41,005 bases of DNA from Deinococcus marmoris DSM 12784. GTDB lineage: Bacteria; Deinococcota; Deinococci; Deinococcales; Deinococcaceae. A model generated the notes under the pieces. That model saw only the letters and a list, made by a program, of their open reading frames with translations, was not told the origin of the DNA and did not search any database. Where the stretch lies: positions 1 to 41,005 of the forward strand of contig NZ_JNIV01000039.1 of assembly GCF_000701405.1 (NCBI RefSeq), read 5' to 3'. Shown here piece by piece: positions 24,867-34,447 of the stretch. The position numbers and the translations under genes were made by a program. Each line of letters opens with the position of its first letter. The stretch's first letter is position 1.

Positions 24867-26214
24867 GGCGGGCGGTGAGACCCTCAACCTGCTGACCAGC
24901 CTGGGCCTGAACCTGTCGCCGGGGACGCTGACCATTCTGGCGATCGTGCTGTTCGTGGCCACCTACGCCATGATCCTGCTGGAAAAGTATGTCCACCGCA
25001 CGGTGGCCGCGCTGCTGGGGGCCTGCGCCGTGATGGTGGTGGGCATCCTGACGCCCACCCAGGCGTGGGCCAGCATCGACTTCAACACCATCTTTTTGCT
25101 GTTCGGCATGATGAATATCGTCAACGTGCTGAGCCGCAGCGGCTTTTTTGACTTGGTGGCCCGTCGCGCCATGATCGTGACGCGCGGCGAACCGGCGCGG
25201 GTGCTGTGGATCTTCTCGATCCTGACCGCCCTGTTCAGCGCCTTTCTGGACAACGTGACCACGGTGCTGTTCATGGCTCCGGTGGTGGTCACGGTGGTGG
25301 CGCGGCTGGGGCTGCGGCCCATGCCGTACCTGATCGCGGTGATCCTGTCCAGCAACACCGGGGGCACCGCCACGCTGGTGGGTGACCCGCCCAACATCAT
25401 CATCGGCTCGGTGGCGGGCAAGGGCTTCGGGGACTTTCTGGTCAATGTCGCCCCGTTCGCTGCGGTGGCCACGGTGCTGGGCATCGGCCTGATGCACCTG
25501 CTGATGAAGGTGCGCGGCGATCTGGCCGGGGCGGGCAACAGCGAACGCCTACGGGCGGCGCTGACCGACACCACGCCGATCAAGACCAACCCCAAACTGA
25601 TGAAACAGGCGCTGGGCGTGTTCGCCGTCACGCTGCTGCTGTTCATGATCGGGCACCCGCTGGGCCTGGAGGCCGGACTGGTGGCGCTGACCACCTCCAC
25701 CTTCCTGATGTTGATCGCGGACCTGACCCCGGTGGAACTGTTCGAGCAGGTGGAGTGGACCACGCTGCTGTTCTTCATGGGCCTCTTTATCGTGGTGGGC
25801 GGCCTGGAGGAAGTCGGCGTGTTCCAGACGGTGGCGGCTGGTCTGACGGGGGCCATCGACGGCAACATCGGCACCGGGATTCTGGCGGTGGGCTTTGCCA
25901 GCGCGATCATCAGCGGCTTTGTGGACAACATCCCCTTTACCATCAGCATGGCCAGCGTGCTGCGCGAGTTGCAGGTCACCCTGGGTCCCGCGATGGACCC
26001 GCTGTGGTGGGCGCTGTCTCTGGGCGCGTGCCTGGGCGGCAACCTGACCCTGATCGGCGCGTCGGCCAACATCGTGGTCGCAGACATCGCCGCCCGTGAG
26101 GGCCATCCGATGGGCTTCGTGGAGTTCATGAAGTACGGCACCCCCGTGGCGCTGGTGACGGTCACGGTGGCGCTGGGGCTGTTCTACGCCACGTTCATTC
26201 TGCGGGGGGGATAG
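24859..26214 (+). CDS. ArsB/NhaD-family (SLC13-like) membrane transporter
   Basis: 451 residues with about eleven hydrophobic segments, of the ion transporter superfamily. [15 protein letters not shown] and the inverted-repeat partner [16 protein letters not shown] are the two Asp-Asn hairpin motifs. [19 protein letters not shown] and [19 protein letters not shown] are the matching substrate-loop motifs. The family includes the arsenite exporter ArsB, Na+/H+ antiporter NhaD and the mammalian P protein; which ion is moved cannot be decided, and no ars genes are nearby. The ATG at 24859 lacks a ribosome site of its own and overlaps a leader ORF with a strong one. A pyrimidine-rich stretch (about 24731-24786) lies upstream. 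An NhaP antiporter follows, so sodium or pH homeostasis is a reasonable inference. Confidence 0.9.
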   Translation: MHEAGGETLNLLTSLGLNLSPGTLTILAIVLFVATYAMILLEKYVHRTVAALLGACAVMVVGILTPTQAWASIDFNTIFLLFGMMNIVNVLSRSGFFDLVARRAMIVTRGEPARVLWIFSILTALFSAFLDNVTTVLFMAPVVVTVVARLGLRPMPYLIAVILSSNTGGTATLVGDPPNIIIGSVAGKGFGDFLVNVAPFAAVATVLGIGLMHLLMKVRGDLAGAGNSERLRAALTDTTPIKTNPKLMKQALGVFAVTLLLFMIGHPLGLEAGLVALTTSTFLMLIADLTPVELFEQVEWTTLLFFMGLFIVVGGLEEVGVFQTVAAGLTGAIDGNIGTGILAVGFASAIISGFVDNIPFTISMASVLRELQVTLGPAMDPLWWALSLGACLGGNLTLIGASANIVVADIAAREGHPMGFVEFMKYGTPVALVTVTVALGLFYATFILRGG

Positions 26215-26307
26215 GGAGTAGACCCGAGAAGGCAAGGGGCTGAAGATGGGGCCTGTGCGGGTTTGCCGCTGAATTGCCCCCTTACCTGCGCTGACCTGAC
26301 TCCGTCC

Positions 26308-26331
26308 TCTTCCGTTAGAAGAAACGTTTTT
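26308..26331 (+). terminator. Weak hairpin with T-run after the ArsB/NhaD gene
   Basis: TCTTC-CGTTA-GAAGA followed 4 nt later by TTTTT. The stem is only 5 bp and AT-containing, so termination would be partial at best and the NhaP gene may be co-transcribed. Confidence 0.3.
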
Positions 26332-26363
26332 AGACCCCCAGACCTCCCAGGAGCCACCCTTAA

Positions 26364-27647
26364 ATGCAAATCCTCGATCTCGCCACCCTGCTGGTCTGCG
26401 TGACCGCCGCGCTGGCTTTTGTGAATGCCCGCTACTGGAAACTGCCCGCCTCGATTGGCGTGACCGTGGGCGGCCTGGGGGTCAGCCTGATCATCTTCGG
26501 TCTGGTCAGCCTAGACGTGCCGTTTGCGCGCGAGGCGGTGACGCTGGTGCGCGGCATCGAATTCAGCGATTTCGTGTTCCAGGGCGTGCTGTCGTTCCTG
26601 CTGTTCGCCGGGGCGCTGGGCGTCAACTCGTACGCGCTGTGGGGGCTGCGCGGGCCGGTGCTGACGTTTGCGCTGCTGTCCACCGCCATCTCGATTGCGC
26701 TGGTGGGCGGGGCCACCTATGCGCTACTGGGGCTGTTCGGACTTCAGGTGTCGTTCATCTACTGCCTGCTGTTCGGGGCGCTGATCAGCCCCACCGATCC
26801 GGTGGCGGTGCTGGGGATGCTCAAGCAGGCTGGGGTGCCCAAGCGCATCGAAACTCTGGTGGCGGGTGAGAGCCTGTTCAACGACGGCGTGGGCGTGGTG
26901 GCCTTCGCGGTGCTGGCGGGAATCGCGGCGGCCAGTGGCGGAGGTGCGGAGGCCCACGGCCCCGCCATGAGCGCAGGCGGCATCGCTCTCTTCTTCGCGC
27001 AGGAGGCGCTGGGCGGGCTGGCGCTGGGGCTGTTTCTGGGCTGGGTAGGTTGGCTGGCCCTGCGCTCGGTCAGCGATTTCGTAGTGGAGGTGCTGGTCAC
27101 CTTGAGCGTCGTGCTGGCCTGCACCGCCGTTGCCGCCAACCTGCATGTGTCCGCGCCGCTGGCCGCCGTGGCCGCCGGGCTGCTGATCGGCTCGCTGGCG
27201 GACCGTGCCCCCGCCGGGCTGTCCTCACGCGAACGCTTCGAGAGTTTCTGGCATCTAGCCGACGAACTGCTGAACATCTTCCTGTTCGCGCTGCTGGCGC
27301 TGGAGGTGGTGGTGGTGCGCTTCAGCGGGCAGTCGCTGCTGCTGGGGCTGATCGCCATTCCGCTGGTGCTGCTGATCCGCACCATCAGCGTGCAACTGCC
27401 GGTGCTGCTGCTAGGGCGGCGGCGCGACTTCAACCCTTATACCCGCCGCCTGATGGTCTGGGGCGGGTTGCGCGGGGCCATTAGCGTGGCGCTGGCCTTT
27501 ACCGTGCCTGCTGGACCGGAGCGGGACCTGTTTCTGGTGATGACCTACGTGGTGGTAGTGTTCAGCATCATCGTGCAGGGGCTGACGGTGGGGCGGCTGG
27601 CAGCGCGGGCAGTGGAGGCGATGGATGGCGAGGGGCATAGGGGATGA
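26364..27647 (+). CDS. CPA1-family Na+/H+ antiporter (NhaP type)
   Basis: Inner-membrane cation:proton antiporter, 427 residues, about twelve hydrophobic segments. The core motif of the family is present: FGALISPTDPVAVLGML, with the Asp used for ion exchange, then AGESLFNDGVGVVAF with the conserved Asn-Asp pair. The later VWGGLRGAISVALAF Arg-containing motif is also characteristic of CPA1. There is no long cytoplasmic C-terminal regulatory domain, as is common in bacterial NhaP. AGGAG lies about 10 nt before the ATG, a long but usable spacing. It sits 149 bases after the ArsB/NhaD gene on the same strand, and together they suggest a pH/Na+ homeostasis group. Na+ versus K+ preference is unknown. 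Confidence 0.93.
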   Translation: MQILDLATLLVCVTAALAFVNARYWKLPASIGVTVGGLGVSLIIFGLVSLDVPFAREAVTLVRGIEFSDFVFQGVLSFLLFAGALGVNSYALWGLRGPVLTFALLSTAISIALVGGATYALLGLFGLQVSFIYCLLFGALISPTDPVAVLGMLKQAGVPKRIETLVAGESLFNDGVGVVAFAVLAGIAAASGGGAEAHGPAMSAGGIALFFAQEALGGLALGLFLGWVGWLALRSVSDFVVEVLVTLSVVLACTAVAANLHVSAPLAAVAAGLLIGSLADRAPAGLSSRERFESFWHLADELLNIFLFALLALEVVVVRFSGQSLLLGLIAIPLVLLIRTISVQLPVLLLGRRRDFNPYTRRLMVWGGLRGAISVALAFTVPAGPERDLFLVMTYVVVVFSIIVQGLTVGRLAARAVEAMDGEGHRG

Positions 27648-27910
27648 CTGAGAAGCCCTTCGCCTCAGATACAGCGTCCTGATAATGGTGTCCTATTTGC
27701 AAACCCAACACCCAAAAAATCAGACCTTGCAAATTCCTATTCCACTAGTAAACCATCGACCCCGGAGAGCCGAGTTTTTCTGACTGCGGATTATTTCTCC
27801 AGTTTTTTGGTCTGCACGTTCTAGACTCTGATCGGAAGATCATCCGTATGTCTGCTTAAGATCATCACGTTCACTACGAACACTTCATCTCAAGAATAGG
27901 AGAACATTCA
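27648..27910. promoter_or_regulatory. AT-rich region upstream of the polysaccharide operon
   Basis: 263 bases, clearly AT-richer than the flanking transporter gene. It holds a perfect inverted repeat TGATC-GGAA-GATCA at 27829-27842, the related half-site AGATCAT repeated at 27838 and about 27859, two TTGCAAA-like words near 27700 and 27728, and a CGG-AGAG-CCG mini-hairpin with TTTTT near 27760-27780 that may end the antiporter transcript. The operon promoter is expected here, but no -35/-10 pair stands out. Confidence 0.4.
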
Positions 27911-28951
27911 GTGCAATCTAACCTCAACGACAAGACCATTCTGATCACGGGTGGTACTGGTTCATTCGGCAATGAGCTCCTTCAACTCGTCAAAGACACA
28001 GAGGTCAATGAGGTTCGGATCTTTAGCCGTGATGAACTGAAGCAGGAGCAGATGCGCGTGCGCCTGAACAACCCCAAGGTCAAGTTCTACATCGGCGACG
28101 TTCGGGATCGTGCCAGCGTGGACGCAGCGATGGAAGGTGTGGACCTGGCTTTTCACGCTGCGGCGTTGAAGCAGGTTCCGTCATGCGAGTTCTTTCCCAT
28201 GCAGGCGGTCCTGACCAATATCGTGGGCAGCCACAACGTGGTGGAATCGGCCATTGCCCACCACATCCAGTCTCTGGTCTGCCTCAGCACCGATAAGGCC
28301 GTGTTTCCAGTCAATGCGATGGGCATGACCAAAGGGATGATGGAGAAGGTGGCGACGGCGGCGGCGCGGCGACTGGGACGAAACGATACTGTGGTTTCCA
28401 GCGTGCGTTACGGCAACGTGATGTACTCGCGCGGCTCGGTGATTCCGCTGTTTATCGAACAGATCAAGCAGGGCAAGCCGCTGACGGTCACGGACCCGGA
28501 CATGACCCGCTTCCTGCTGTCGCTGCGGAGCGCCATTGACCTCGTGCTGTTCGCCTTCGAGAACGCCGGACAGGGCGATATCTTCGTTCGAAAAGCCCCA
28601 GCGTGTACGGTGGAGGATCTGGCCCAGGCCCTCAAGAATCTGTTCAAGTCCGATGTTCCTGTTCAGATCATCGGCACCCGCCACGCCGAGAAGCTGTTCG
28701 AGACGCTGGCAACGGCGGGAGAAATTGCCAAGGCTGAGGACATGGGCGATTACCTGCGCGTCCGCATGGATGACCGCGATTTGAATTACGCCAAATACTT
28801 CACTGAGGGCCGCCCTGAAGAAGCTATATTGGAGGATTACACTTCACACAACACCCAGCGCCTGACCGTTCCTGAAGTTGAAGAATTGCTGCTGGAATTG
28901 CCAGGAGTGAGACAGGAACTGAAGTTGGACAAAGATTCTAATCTCAGATAA
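27911..28951 (+). CDS. capE: CapE/FnlA-type UDP-GlcNAc 4,6-dehydratase/5-epimerase
   Basis: Extended SDR of 346 residues, first enzyme of the UDP-N-acetyl-L-fucosamine pathway: it removes water from UDP-GlcNAc, giving a 4-keto-6-deoxy sugar, and inverts C5. The NAD(P)-binding motif is ILITGGTGSFG (residues 10-20). The active site reads LSTDKAVFPVNAMGMTKGMM, where Met replaces the usual SDR Tyr before the Lys, as in CapE and FlaA1 enzymes. VPSCEFFPMQAVLTN matches the FnlA/CapE subgroup rather than PglF, which has extra membrane helices that are absent here. It starts at GTG with AGGAGA 7 nt upstream. CapF and CapG, the next two enzymes of the path, lie downstream with one glycosyltransferase gene between. 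It may also feed the aminotransferase at the end of the operon. Confidence 0.93.
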   Translation: MQSNLNDKTILITGGTGSFGNELLQLVKDTEVNEVRIFSRDELKQEQMRVRLNNPKVKFYIGDVRDRASVDAAMEGVDLAFHAAALKQVPSCEFFPMQAVLTNIVGSHNVVESAIAHHIQSLVCLSTDKAVFPVNAMGMTKGMMEKVATAAARRLGRNDTVVSSVRYGNVMYSRGSVIPLFIEQIKQGKPLTVTDPDMTRFLLSLRSAIDLVLFAFENAGQGDIFVRKAPACTVEDLAQALKNLFKSDVPVQIIGTRHAEKLFETLATAGEIAKAEDMGDYLRVRMDDRDLNYAKYFTEGRPEEAILEDYTSHNTQRLTVPEVEELLLELPGVRQELKLDKDSNLR

Positions 28952-28998
28952 TACTTCTGATCTTGAGAGCCGAAATGGGTTGGGCGGTTAGGGGAAAC

Positions 28999-30177
28999 AT
29001 GGACAGGAATGAAGTCTCGAAACCAAGAATTGCAATCTTCACAGACGGCTACCTGCCAGGCAGCAAGGGTGGCGGTCCAATCCGTTCCATTGAGGCCATT
29101 GTGAGCGCTCTGGGAGACCGTTACGAACTTTTTATCTTGACCCGTGACCGGGATCTCGGAGACGAGCAGCCGTATCCAGACCGGGAGCAAGACACCTGGC
29201 TTACAGGTGACAATTGTTCAATCATGTATCTCTCTCCCGGCAGTTGGACAACTCAAAATCTGTACCAACTTATTGATCGTCTTTGCCCACATCTCATTTA
29301 CTTGAATAGTTTTTTTTCGACAACCTATGTTCAGAAAATCTATCTTCTGAAATTATCTGGTAGGATTAAAGCTAAAATTTTGCTCAGCCCAAGAGGAGAA
29401 TTTTCTGAGGGTGCGCTTAAGCAAAAGCCATTGAAAAAATCGGTATATCTGGCGGCTTTCAAACTTATATATAAGCCAGAGTTGGTGAATTGGTTCACTT
29501 CAACTGACTACGAGAAAAACGACGTGCGGCGTGTTCTCCCCTCATCGCAGAACATATTTGTTGCCGAGAATATTCCCAATACAAAATCATTAGAAGAATA
29601 TCTGACGCGAGAAAAACCAGCCGACGACACAGTAAGGCTGGTCTTCATCTCCAGAATCTCCCCCAAGAAAAACCTTCTATTTGGTTTGAACATGTTAAAA
29701 GACTATAGAAATAAAGCAATCATTGATATTTATGGTCCAACCGAAGATGAGAGGTACTGGAAGCTCTGTCTTGAAGCCGCAGAGAGTCTTCCAGACAACA
29801 TAAAGTTTAGGTATAAAGGTCTTCTCGAACACTCCGAAGTGCAAACGACTTTTTCACGCTACGACATTTTCCTATTCCCCACCTATGGGGAGAATTACGG
29901 TCACGTTATTGTCGAGGCCCTGTCTTCCGGCTGTCTGGTGATGACGAGCACGGAAACGCCCTGGAGTGACCTCAACCAGCGAAAAGCGGGATGGACACTT
30001 GCATTAAACGAGAAGAAATTCTTAGACAGTCTATATGAATATGACGCCCTGGACCACAGTGAAAAAACTGCGTTGAGAGGAAAAGCTGTGGACTATGCAC
30101 AGTCAAAGTTTGACCGAGCCGCTGCGACGCGAAAAACGGCGGCGGTTTTCGATGCAGTTCTTGGAGATTCCAGATGA
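28999..30177 (+). CDS. Glycosyltransferase family 4 (GT-B fold)
   Basis: 392 residues, predicted cytoplasmic enzyme that adds a sugar to the growing lipid-linked oligosaccharide. The N-terminal acceptor domain begins RIAIFTDGYLPGSKGGGPIR, a typical GT4 glycine-rich opening. The C-terminal donor domain has VFISRISPKKNLLFGL and the E-x7-E motif in FPTYGENYGHVIVEALSSG, which binds the nucleotide sugar. Donor and acceptor cannot be assigned. The ATG at 28999 is preceded by AGGGG at 5 nt; the frame opens 12 codons earlier without such support. Base use is markedly AT-rich compared with capE before it and capF after it (many Ile, Lys, Asn, Tyr codons ending in A or T), so it looks like an insertion between capE and capF from another source. 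Confidence 0.88.
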   Translation: MDRNEVSKPRIAIFTDGYLPGSKGGGPIRSIEAIVSALGDRYELFILTRDRDLGDEQPYPDREQDTWLTGDNCSIMYLSPGSWTTQNLYQLIDRLCPHLIYLNSFFSTTYVQKIYLLKLSGRIKAKILLSPRGEFSEGALKQKPLKKSVYLAAFKLIYKPELVNWFTSTDYEKNDVRRVLPSSQNIFVAENIPNTKSLEEYLTREKPADDTVRLVFISRISPKKNLLFGLNMLKDYRNKAIIDIYGPTEDERYWKLCLEAAESLPDNIKFRYKGLLEHSEVQTTFSRYDIFLFPTYGENYGHVIVEALSSGCLVMTSTETPWSDLNQRKAGWTLALNEKKFLDSLYEYDALDHSEKTALRGKAVDYAQSKFDRAAATRKTAAVFDAVLGDSR

Positions 30178-30226
30178 CACACGGCAAAAATCAAATTGGA
30201 TCGGGTATTTTTTCTGTGGTAAAGGC

Positions 30227-31342
30227 ATGACCGAACCCACTAAGATAGGGATCACTGGCGCAGACGGCCTGCTGGGCACACACGTTCGCGCCTACTTCCA
30301 CGGCCTAGATGATCTGGAGGTCCGCGCCGCCAACCGGCAGACCTTTGAAGTGGGCAGGCTGGCCGAATTTGTGGACGGTTGCGACGCCGTGCTGCACTTG
30401 GCAGGCATGAACCGGGGCGAGGACGACGTGGTGGCCCGCACCAACCTGGAGCTGACCCGGCAACTGATCGAGGCATTGGAAGAACGCGGCAGCACGGCGC
30501 ATGTCCTGTTCTCCTCGTCCACCCACATTGAGCGCGACAGCGCCTACGGTACGTCCAAGCGTGAGGCGGCGGCGCTGCTCTTGGCGTGGGCGGAGCGCAA
30601 TGGCGGCAAGTTTACCAATATCATCCTGCCCGGCGTGTTCGGCGAGGGCGGCAAGCCCTTTTACAACTCTGTGGTGTCCACCTTCTGTCATCAACTGGCG
30701 AGCGGTGAGACGCCCACACCGCATAACGACGCGCCTATTGAGCAGATTCATGCCCAGGAAGTGGCGCGGCGTTTTGAAACCCTGCTGCGTGAGGGTACGG
30801 TGGGCGACGTGCGCGTTCAGGGCAAAGACATGACTGTGTATGGCCTGCTTGAAACCCTGAGTGGTATGCGCGATCTATATGCTCAGCACATCATCCCCGA
30901 CTTGCGCGAGGACATCCGGCGCGATCTGTTCAACACCTACCGCTCCTACCTGTATCCGGGGCATTACCCGGTGGCACTGACCTTGCACACCGACCCCCGC
31001 GGCAGTCTGTTCGAGGCCATCAAGAGTCCCAACGGCGGCCAGAGCTTCATGTCCACCACCCATCCGGGCATCACGCGCGGCAACCATTACCACACCCGCA
31101 AGGTGGAGCGGTTTCTGGTCACGGGCGGCGAGGCCGAGATCAAACTGCGGCATCTGTTTGGCAGCGAGATTCAGACCTTCCGGGTGTCGGGCGAGCAACC
31201 CAGCTACCTGGATATTCCCACGCTGCACACGCACAAGATCACCAATATCGGAGACAGCACCCTCACCACGCTGTTCTGGACGCATGAATTGTTTGACCCG
31301 GCCCAGCCCGACACGGTGGCCGAGGCCGTGGAGCGCGCATGA
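30227..31342 (+). CDS. capF: CapF/FnlB-type reductase-epimerase for UDP-L-FucNAc synthesis
   Basis: 371 residues, matching the length of CapF. The N-terminal SDR domain starts [18 protein letters not shown] and has [19 protein letters not shown] with the Ser, Tyr and Lys active-site residues. The C-terminal domain, from about 245, is a cupin ([32 protein letters not shown]) carrying the metal-binding His cluster. In the known pathway the cupin half epimerises C3 and the SDR half reduces the C4 ketone with NADPH, giving UDP-2-acetamido-2,6-dideoxy-L-talose. The frame is open upstream into the glycosyltransferase, but the protein family begins at the ATG at 30227; its ribosome site (AAAGG) is short-spaced. 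It overlaps capG by ATGA. Confidence 0.93.
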   Translation: MTEPTKIGITGADGLLGTHVRAYFHGLDDLEVRAANRQTFEVGRLAEFVDGCDAVLHLAGMNRGEDDVVARTNLELTRQLIEALEERGSTAHVLFSSSTHIERDSAYGTSKREAAALLLAWAERNGGKFTNIILPGVFGEGGKPFYNSVVSTFCHQLASGETPTPHNDAPIEQIHAQEVARRFETLLREGTVGDVRVQGKDMTVYGLLETLSGMRDLYAQHIIPDLREDIRRDLFNTYRSYLYPGHYPVALTLHTDPRGSLFEAIKSPNGGQSFMSTTHPGITRGNHYHTRKVERFLVTGGEAEIKLRHLFGSEIQTFRVSGEQPSYLDIPTLHTHKITNIGDSTLTTLFWTHELFDPAQPDTVAEAVERA

Positions 31343-32505
31343 CCCAGACACCGATGACTGAGATTCCAGAGAGACAGAAAAAACTGAAGGTCATGTCCAT
31401 CGTGGGCACGCGCCCGGAGATCATCCGCCTGTCGCGCGTGCTTGCAAAGCTGGACGAGTACACAGAACACGTCATCGTGCATACTGGCCAGAACTACGAT
31501 TACGAGCTGAACGAGATTTTCTTCTCCGATCTGAGCGTCCGCAAACCCGATCATTTTTTGAACGCGGCGACGGGCACCGCCGCCGAGACTATCGGCCACA
31601 TTCTGATCAAGGTGGACGTGGTGCTGGCCCAGGAGCAGCCCGACGCGGTGCTGATCCTGGGCGACACTAACAGTTGTCTGTCGGCCATTCCTGCCAAGCG
31701 GCGTAAGGTGCCTATTTTTCACATGGAGGCGGGCAACCGCTGCTTCGATCAGCGCGTGCCGGAGGAAACCAACCGCCGAATCGTGGATCACACCGCCGAC
31801 ATCAACATGACCTACAGCGACATTGCCCGCGAATATCTGCTGCGCGAGGGCCTGCCGCCAGACCGCATTATCAAGACGGGCAGCCCGATGTTTGAGGTGC
31901 TGACCCACTACCTGCCCCAGATTGAGGCGTCGGACGTGATGGCACGGCTGGGCCTGGAAGCCGGGGAATACTACGTGGTTAGCGCCCACCGCGAAGAAAA
32001 TATCGACTCGGACCCCAATCTGGACGGGCTGGTGCTGTCGCTGAACACGATTGCCGAAACTTACGGGCGGCGCGTGATCGTGTCCACGCACCCGCGCACG
32101 CAGAAGCGCATCGACGCGCGAGGCATCAAATTTCACTCGAAAGTGGAGCTGCTCAAGCCGCTGGGCTTTCACGATTATGTTCATCTGCAAATGCACGCCC
32201 GCGCGGTTCTCTCGGACAGTGGGACGATTACCGAGGAATCCAGCATTCTCAACTTCCCGGCCCTGAACATCCGTGAGGCCCACGAGCGGCCTGAAGGGAT
32301 GGAGGAGGCCAGCGTGATGATGGTGGGCCTGTCGCCAGAGCGCGTGATGCAGGGCCTGCAAATTCTGGAGGACCAGCCGCGTGGGGATGAACGTTTACTG
32401 CGGCAGCCCGCCGACTACAGCATGCCTAACGTCTCTGACAAGGTGCTGCGAATATTGATCAGCTATACGGATTATGTCAACCGTGTTGTCTGGCACAAGA
32501 GTTAA
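31339..32505 (+). CDS. capG: CapG/FnlC-type UDP-sugar 2-epimerase (UDP-L-FucNAc synthase)
   Basis: Non-hydrolysing UDP-GlcNAc 2-epimerase fold, 388 residues. Last step of the pathway: C2 epimerisation to UDP-N-acetyl-L-fucosamine. The family motifs are [64 protein letters not shown] and [14 protein letters not shown]. The EAGNRCFD form differs from the EAGLRT of WecB and marks the CapG subgroup. The start overlaps the capF stop as ATGA, so the two are translationally coupled, and base use matches capF. The first 18 residues are a non-conserved lead-in. With capE and capF it forms a complete route from UDP-GlcNAc. Confidence 0.94.
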   Translation: MTQTPMTEIPERQKKLKVMSIVGTRPEIIRLSRVLAKLDEYTEHVIVHTGQNYDYELNEIFFSDLSVRKPDHFLNAATGTAAETIGHILIKVDVVLAQEQPDAVLILGDTNSCLSAIPAKRRKVPIFHMEAGNRCFDQRVPEETNRRIVDHTADINMTYSDIAREYLLREGLPPDRIIKTGSPMFEVLTHYLPQIEASDVMARLGLEAGEYYVVSAHREENIDSDPNLDGLVLSLNTIAETYGRRVIVSTHPRTQKRIDARGIKFHSKVELLKPLGFHDYVHLQMHARAVLSDSGTITEESSILNFPALNIREAHERPEGMEEASVMMVGLSPERVMQGLQILEDQPRGDERLLRQPADYSMPNVSDKVLRILISYTDYVNRVVWHKS

Positions 32506-32514
32506 GGCCGGGCC

Positions 32515-33855
32515 GTGCGAATTTTACTTATCACCCAGTGGTTTGATCCCGAACCCAGTTTCAAGGGGCTGCTGTTTGCCCAAGAGCTACGCCGACAGGG
32601 GCATCAGGTTGAAGTTTTGACCGGGTTTCCTAACTATCCAGGCGGCAAGGTCTACCCCGGCTACCGCATTCGCCCCTTTCAGCGCGAGGTCATGGACGGC
32701 ATTCCCATTCTGCGCGTTCCGTTGTATCCCAGCCACGACGGCTCTGGGGTTAAACGCGCCCTCAACTATCTGTCCTTCGCGGTATCAGCCTCAATTGGAA
32801 CGTTGTTTATCAACCGCCCGGATGTGGCCTATGTGTATCATCCGCCCGCCACAGTCAGTCTTCCGGCCATCGTGTTGCAGGCGCTGCGGGGCGTACCATT
32901 CGTCTACGACATTCAGGATTTGTGGCCTGACACCCTGGCTGCGACGGGCATGATGCAGAATCCAAAGGTCATGAGCGCCGTCGGATTGTGGATGAGACAG
33001 GTTTACAAACATGCCGCGCATATAACCGTCCTCTCGGAAGGCTTCAAACAGCGATTGATTGAGCGTGGAGTGCCCGAGAAGAAGTTGACCGTGATTCCCA
33101 ACTGGACCGACGAAGGACAGATCAACCTGACCGAACTGGACATGCAGCGCATCCACGCACTGGGATTTGGGAATCACTTCAATGTGGTCTTTGCGGGAAC
33201 AATGGGCAAGGCGCAGGCATTGGATACGGTTCTAGATGCTGCCGACTTACTTCGGGAATCTCAACCGGACGCCCGTTTCATCTTGATTGGTGGTGGTGTA
33301 GAGGTTGAGAAATTGCAGATGGAAACACAGCGGCGCAATCTGTCCAACGTGGTTTTTCTTCCGCGCCGTCCTCCTTCAGAAATCGGGGAGATTCTGGGCG
33401 CAGCAGATGCGCTTCTGGTGCATCTTAGAGATGACCCTCTCTTCGCAATTACTATTCCTTCCAAAACTCAGGCTTACATGATGGTGGGCAGACCCATTCT
33501 GATGGGTGTAAGGGGTAATGCAGCAGATATGGTCGAAAAAGCGGGTGCGGGTTTCGTTTTCGAGCCAGAGAAGCCGCAGGCTCTGGCCGATGCGGTCGTC
33601 CGTCTGATGCAAATACCGAAGACGAAACGGAGTGAGATGGGAGAGGCAGGCCAAGATTTTTATTGGAAGCACTTATCGCTCACAACAGGTACGAAGAATT
33701 TTATTGATTTATTTTCAGATGTATCAGAAGCTAATTTTCAGAAATCCTTAGATGAGTATAGGGATTTGAAATACTGTAAAAGTTTATACGTAATTATTGC
33801 TATTATGCTCCTGTCCGTTTTTAAATATCTAGGCCAAAAAAAATTCTCCCGATAG
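32515..33855 (+). CDS. wbuB: WbuB-like glycosyltransferase (GT4), probable L-FucNAc transferase
   Basis: 446 residues. The opening RILLITQWFDPEPSFKG, YHPPATVSLPAI and FVYDIQDLWPDTLAATG are the marks of the WbuB group, whose best-known members transfer N-acetyl-L-fucosamine and sit beside fnlABC/capEFG genes, exactly as here. The donor domain has VVFAGTMGKAQALDTVLDA and the group's LFAITIPSKTQAYMMVGRP loop. It starts at GTG 10 bases after capG, with AAGG 7 nt upstream. The C-terminus is unusual: after about residue 400 there is an extra segment ending in a hydrophobic helix (SLYVIIAIMLLSVFKYLG) and a basic tail, in clearly AT-rich DNA. That tail may anchor the enzyme to the membrane or be a splice with foreign sequence. 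Confidence 0.88.
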   Translation: MRILLITQWFDPEPSFKGLLFAQELRRQGHQVEVLTGFPNYPGGKVYPGYRIRPFQREVMDGIPILRVPLYPSHDGSGVKRALNYLSFAVSASIGTLFINRPDVAYVYHPPATVSLPAIVLQALRGVPFVYDIQDLWPDTLAATGMMQNPKVMSAVGLWMRQVYKHAAHITVLSEGFKQRLIERGVPEKKLTVIPNWTDEGQINLTELDMQRIHALGFGNHFNVVFAGTMGKAQALDTVLDAADLLRESQPDARFILIGGGVEVEKLQMETQRRNLSNVVFLPRRPPSEIGEILGAADALLVHLRDDPLFAITIPSKTQAYMMVGRPILMGVRGNAADMVEKAGAGFVFEPEKPQALADAVVRLMQIPKTKRSEMGEAGQDFYWKHLSLTTGTKNFIDLFSDVSEANFQKSLDEYRDLKYCKSLYVIIAIMLLSVFKYLGQKKFSR

Positions 33856-33868
33856 GTGAAAAGCCAAT

Positions 33869-34447
33869 ATGATCTACAAAATCTTTAAGCGAGTCATGGA
33901 TATTATTTTATCTGGGTCACTAATATTAATGACGTTACCAATTCTAGTTCTTGCGGCTACATTAGTAGCTTTAGAAAGTTCGGGTCATCCTATTTATACA
34001 CAAAAACGCCTTGGCTTTAGAGGCAAAGTCTTTCGATTATTTAAACTCAGATCAATGCGAAATGATGAAGAGCGTGATTTAAATGTTCAGATTGGTAATG
34101 GAGACTTGTCTGTAACCAGGGTAGGAAAACTTATCAGGCGCACCAAGATCGATGAACTGCCTCAGATTTTTAATGTACTTAAGGGTGATATGTCATTTGT
34201 TGGCCCCAGACCATGCCTGCCACAGCTTCAGAGTGAGTTCAACGATGATGGCAGGGCGAGACTTCTGGTGCGCCCAGGCATTACGGGGCTGGCCCAAGTG
34301 AGCGGTAACATTCACCTGAGCTGGGAAGAACGCTGGAAGCTGGATCGGGCTTACGTGGAACATCTCAGTTTTGACCTGGACTTAGAGATCATCTTGCGAA
34401 CGATTTCTGTTGTCCTGATGGGCGACAAATGGGGAGTGAAGAAATGA
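33869..34447 (+). CDS. PglC-like phosphoglycosyl transferase (initiating sugar transferase)
   Basis: 192 residues, the small monotopic type. It moves a sugar-1-phosphate from a UDP-sugar to undecaprenyl phosphate, the first committed step on the cytoplasmic face of the membrane. A single N-terminal hydrophobic re-entrant helix (about 12-35; IILSGSLILMTLPILVLAA) is followed by YTQKRLGFRGKVFRLFKLRS and the catalytic Asp95-Glu96 dyad in RTKIDELPQIFNVLKGDMS, then FVGPRP and RPGITGLAQVSG. The start is the first ATG, AGGTG about 10 nt upstream. Its first half is strongly AT-rich and its last third matches the GC-richer neighbours. The stop overlaps the formyltransferase start (ATGA). By analogy with PglC the substrate may be a diamino-trideoxy sugar, but this is inference. 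Confidence 0.92.
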   Translation: MIYKIFKRVMDIILSGSLILMTLPILVLAATLVALESSGHPIYTQKRLGFRGKVFRLFKLRSMRNDEERDLNVQIGNGDLSVTRVGKLIRRTKIDELPQIFNVLKGDMSFVGPRPCLPQLQSEFNDDGRARLLVRPGITGLAQVSGNIHLSWEERWKLDRAYVEHLSFDLDLEIILRTISVVLMGDKWGVKK

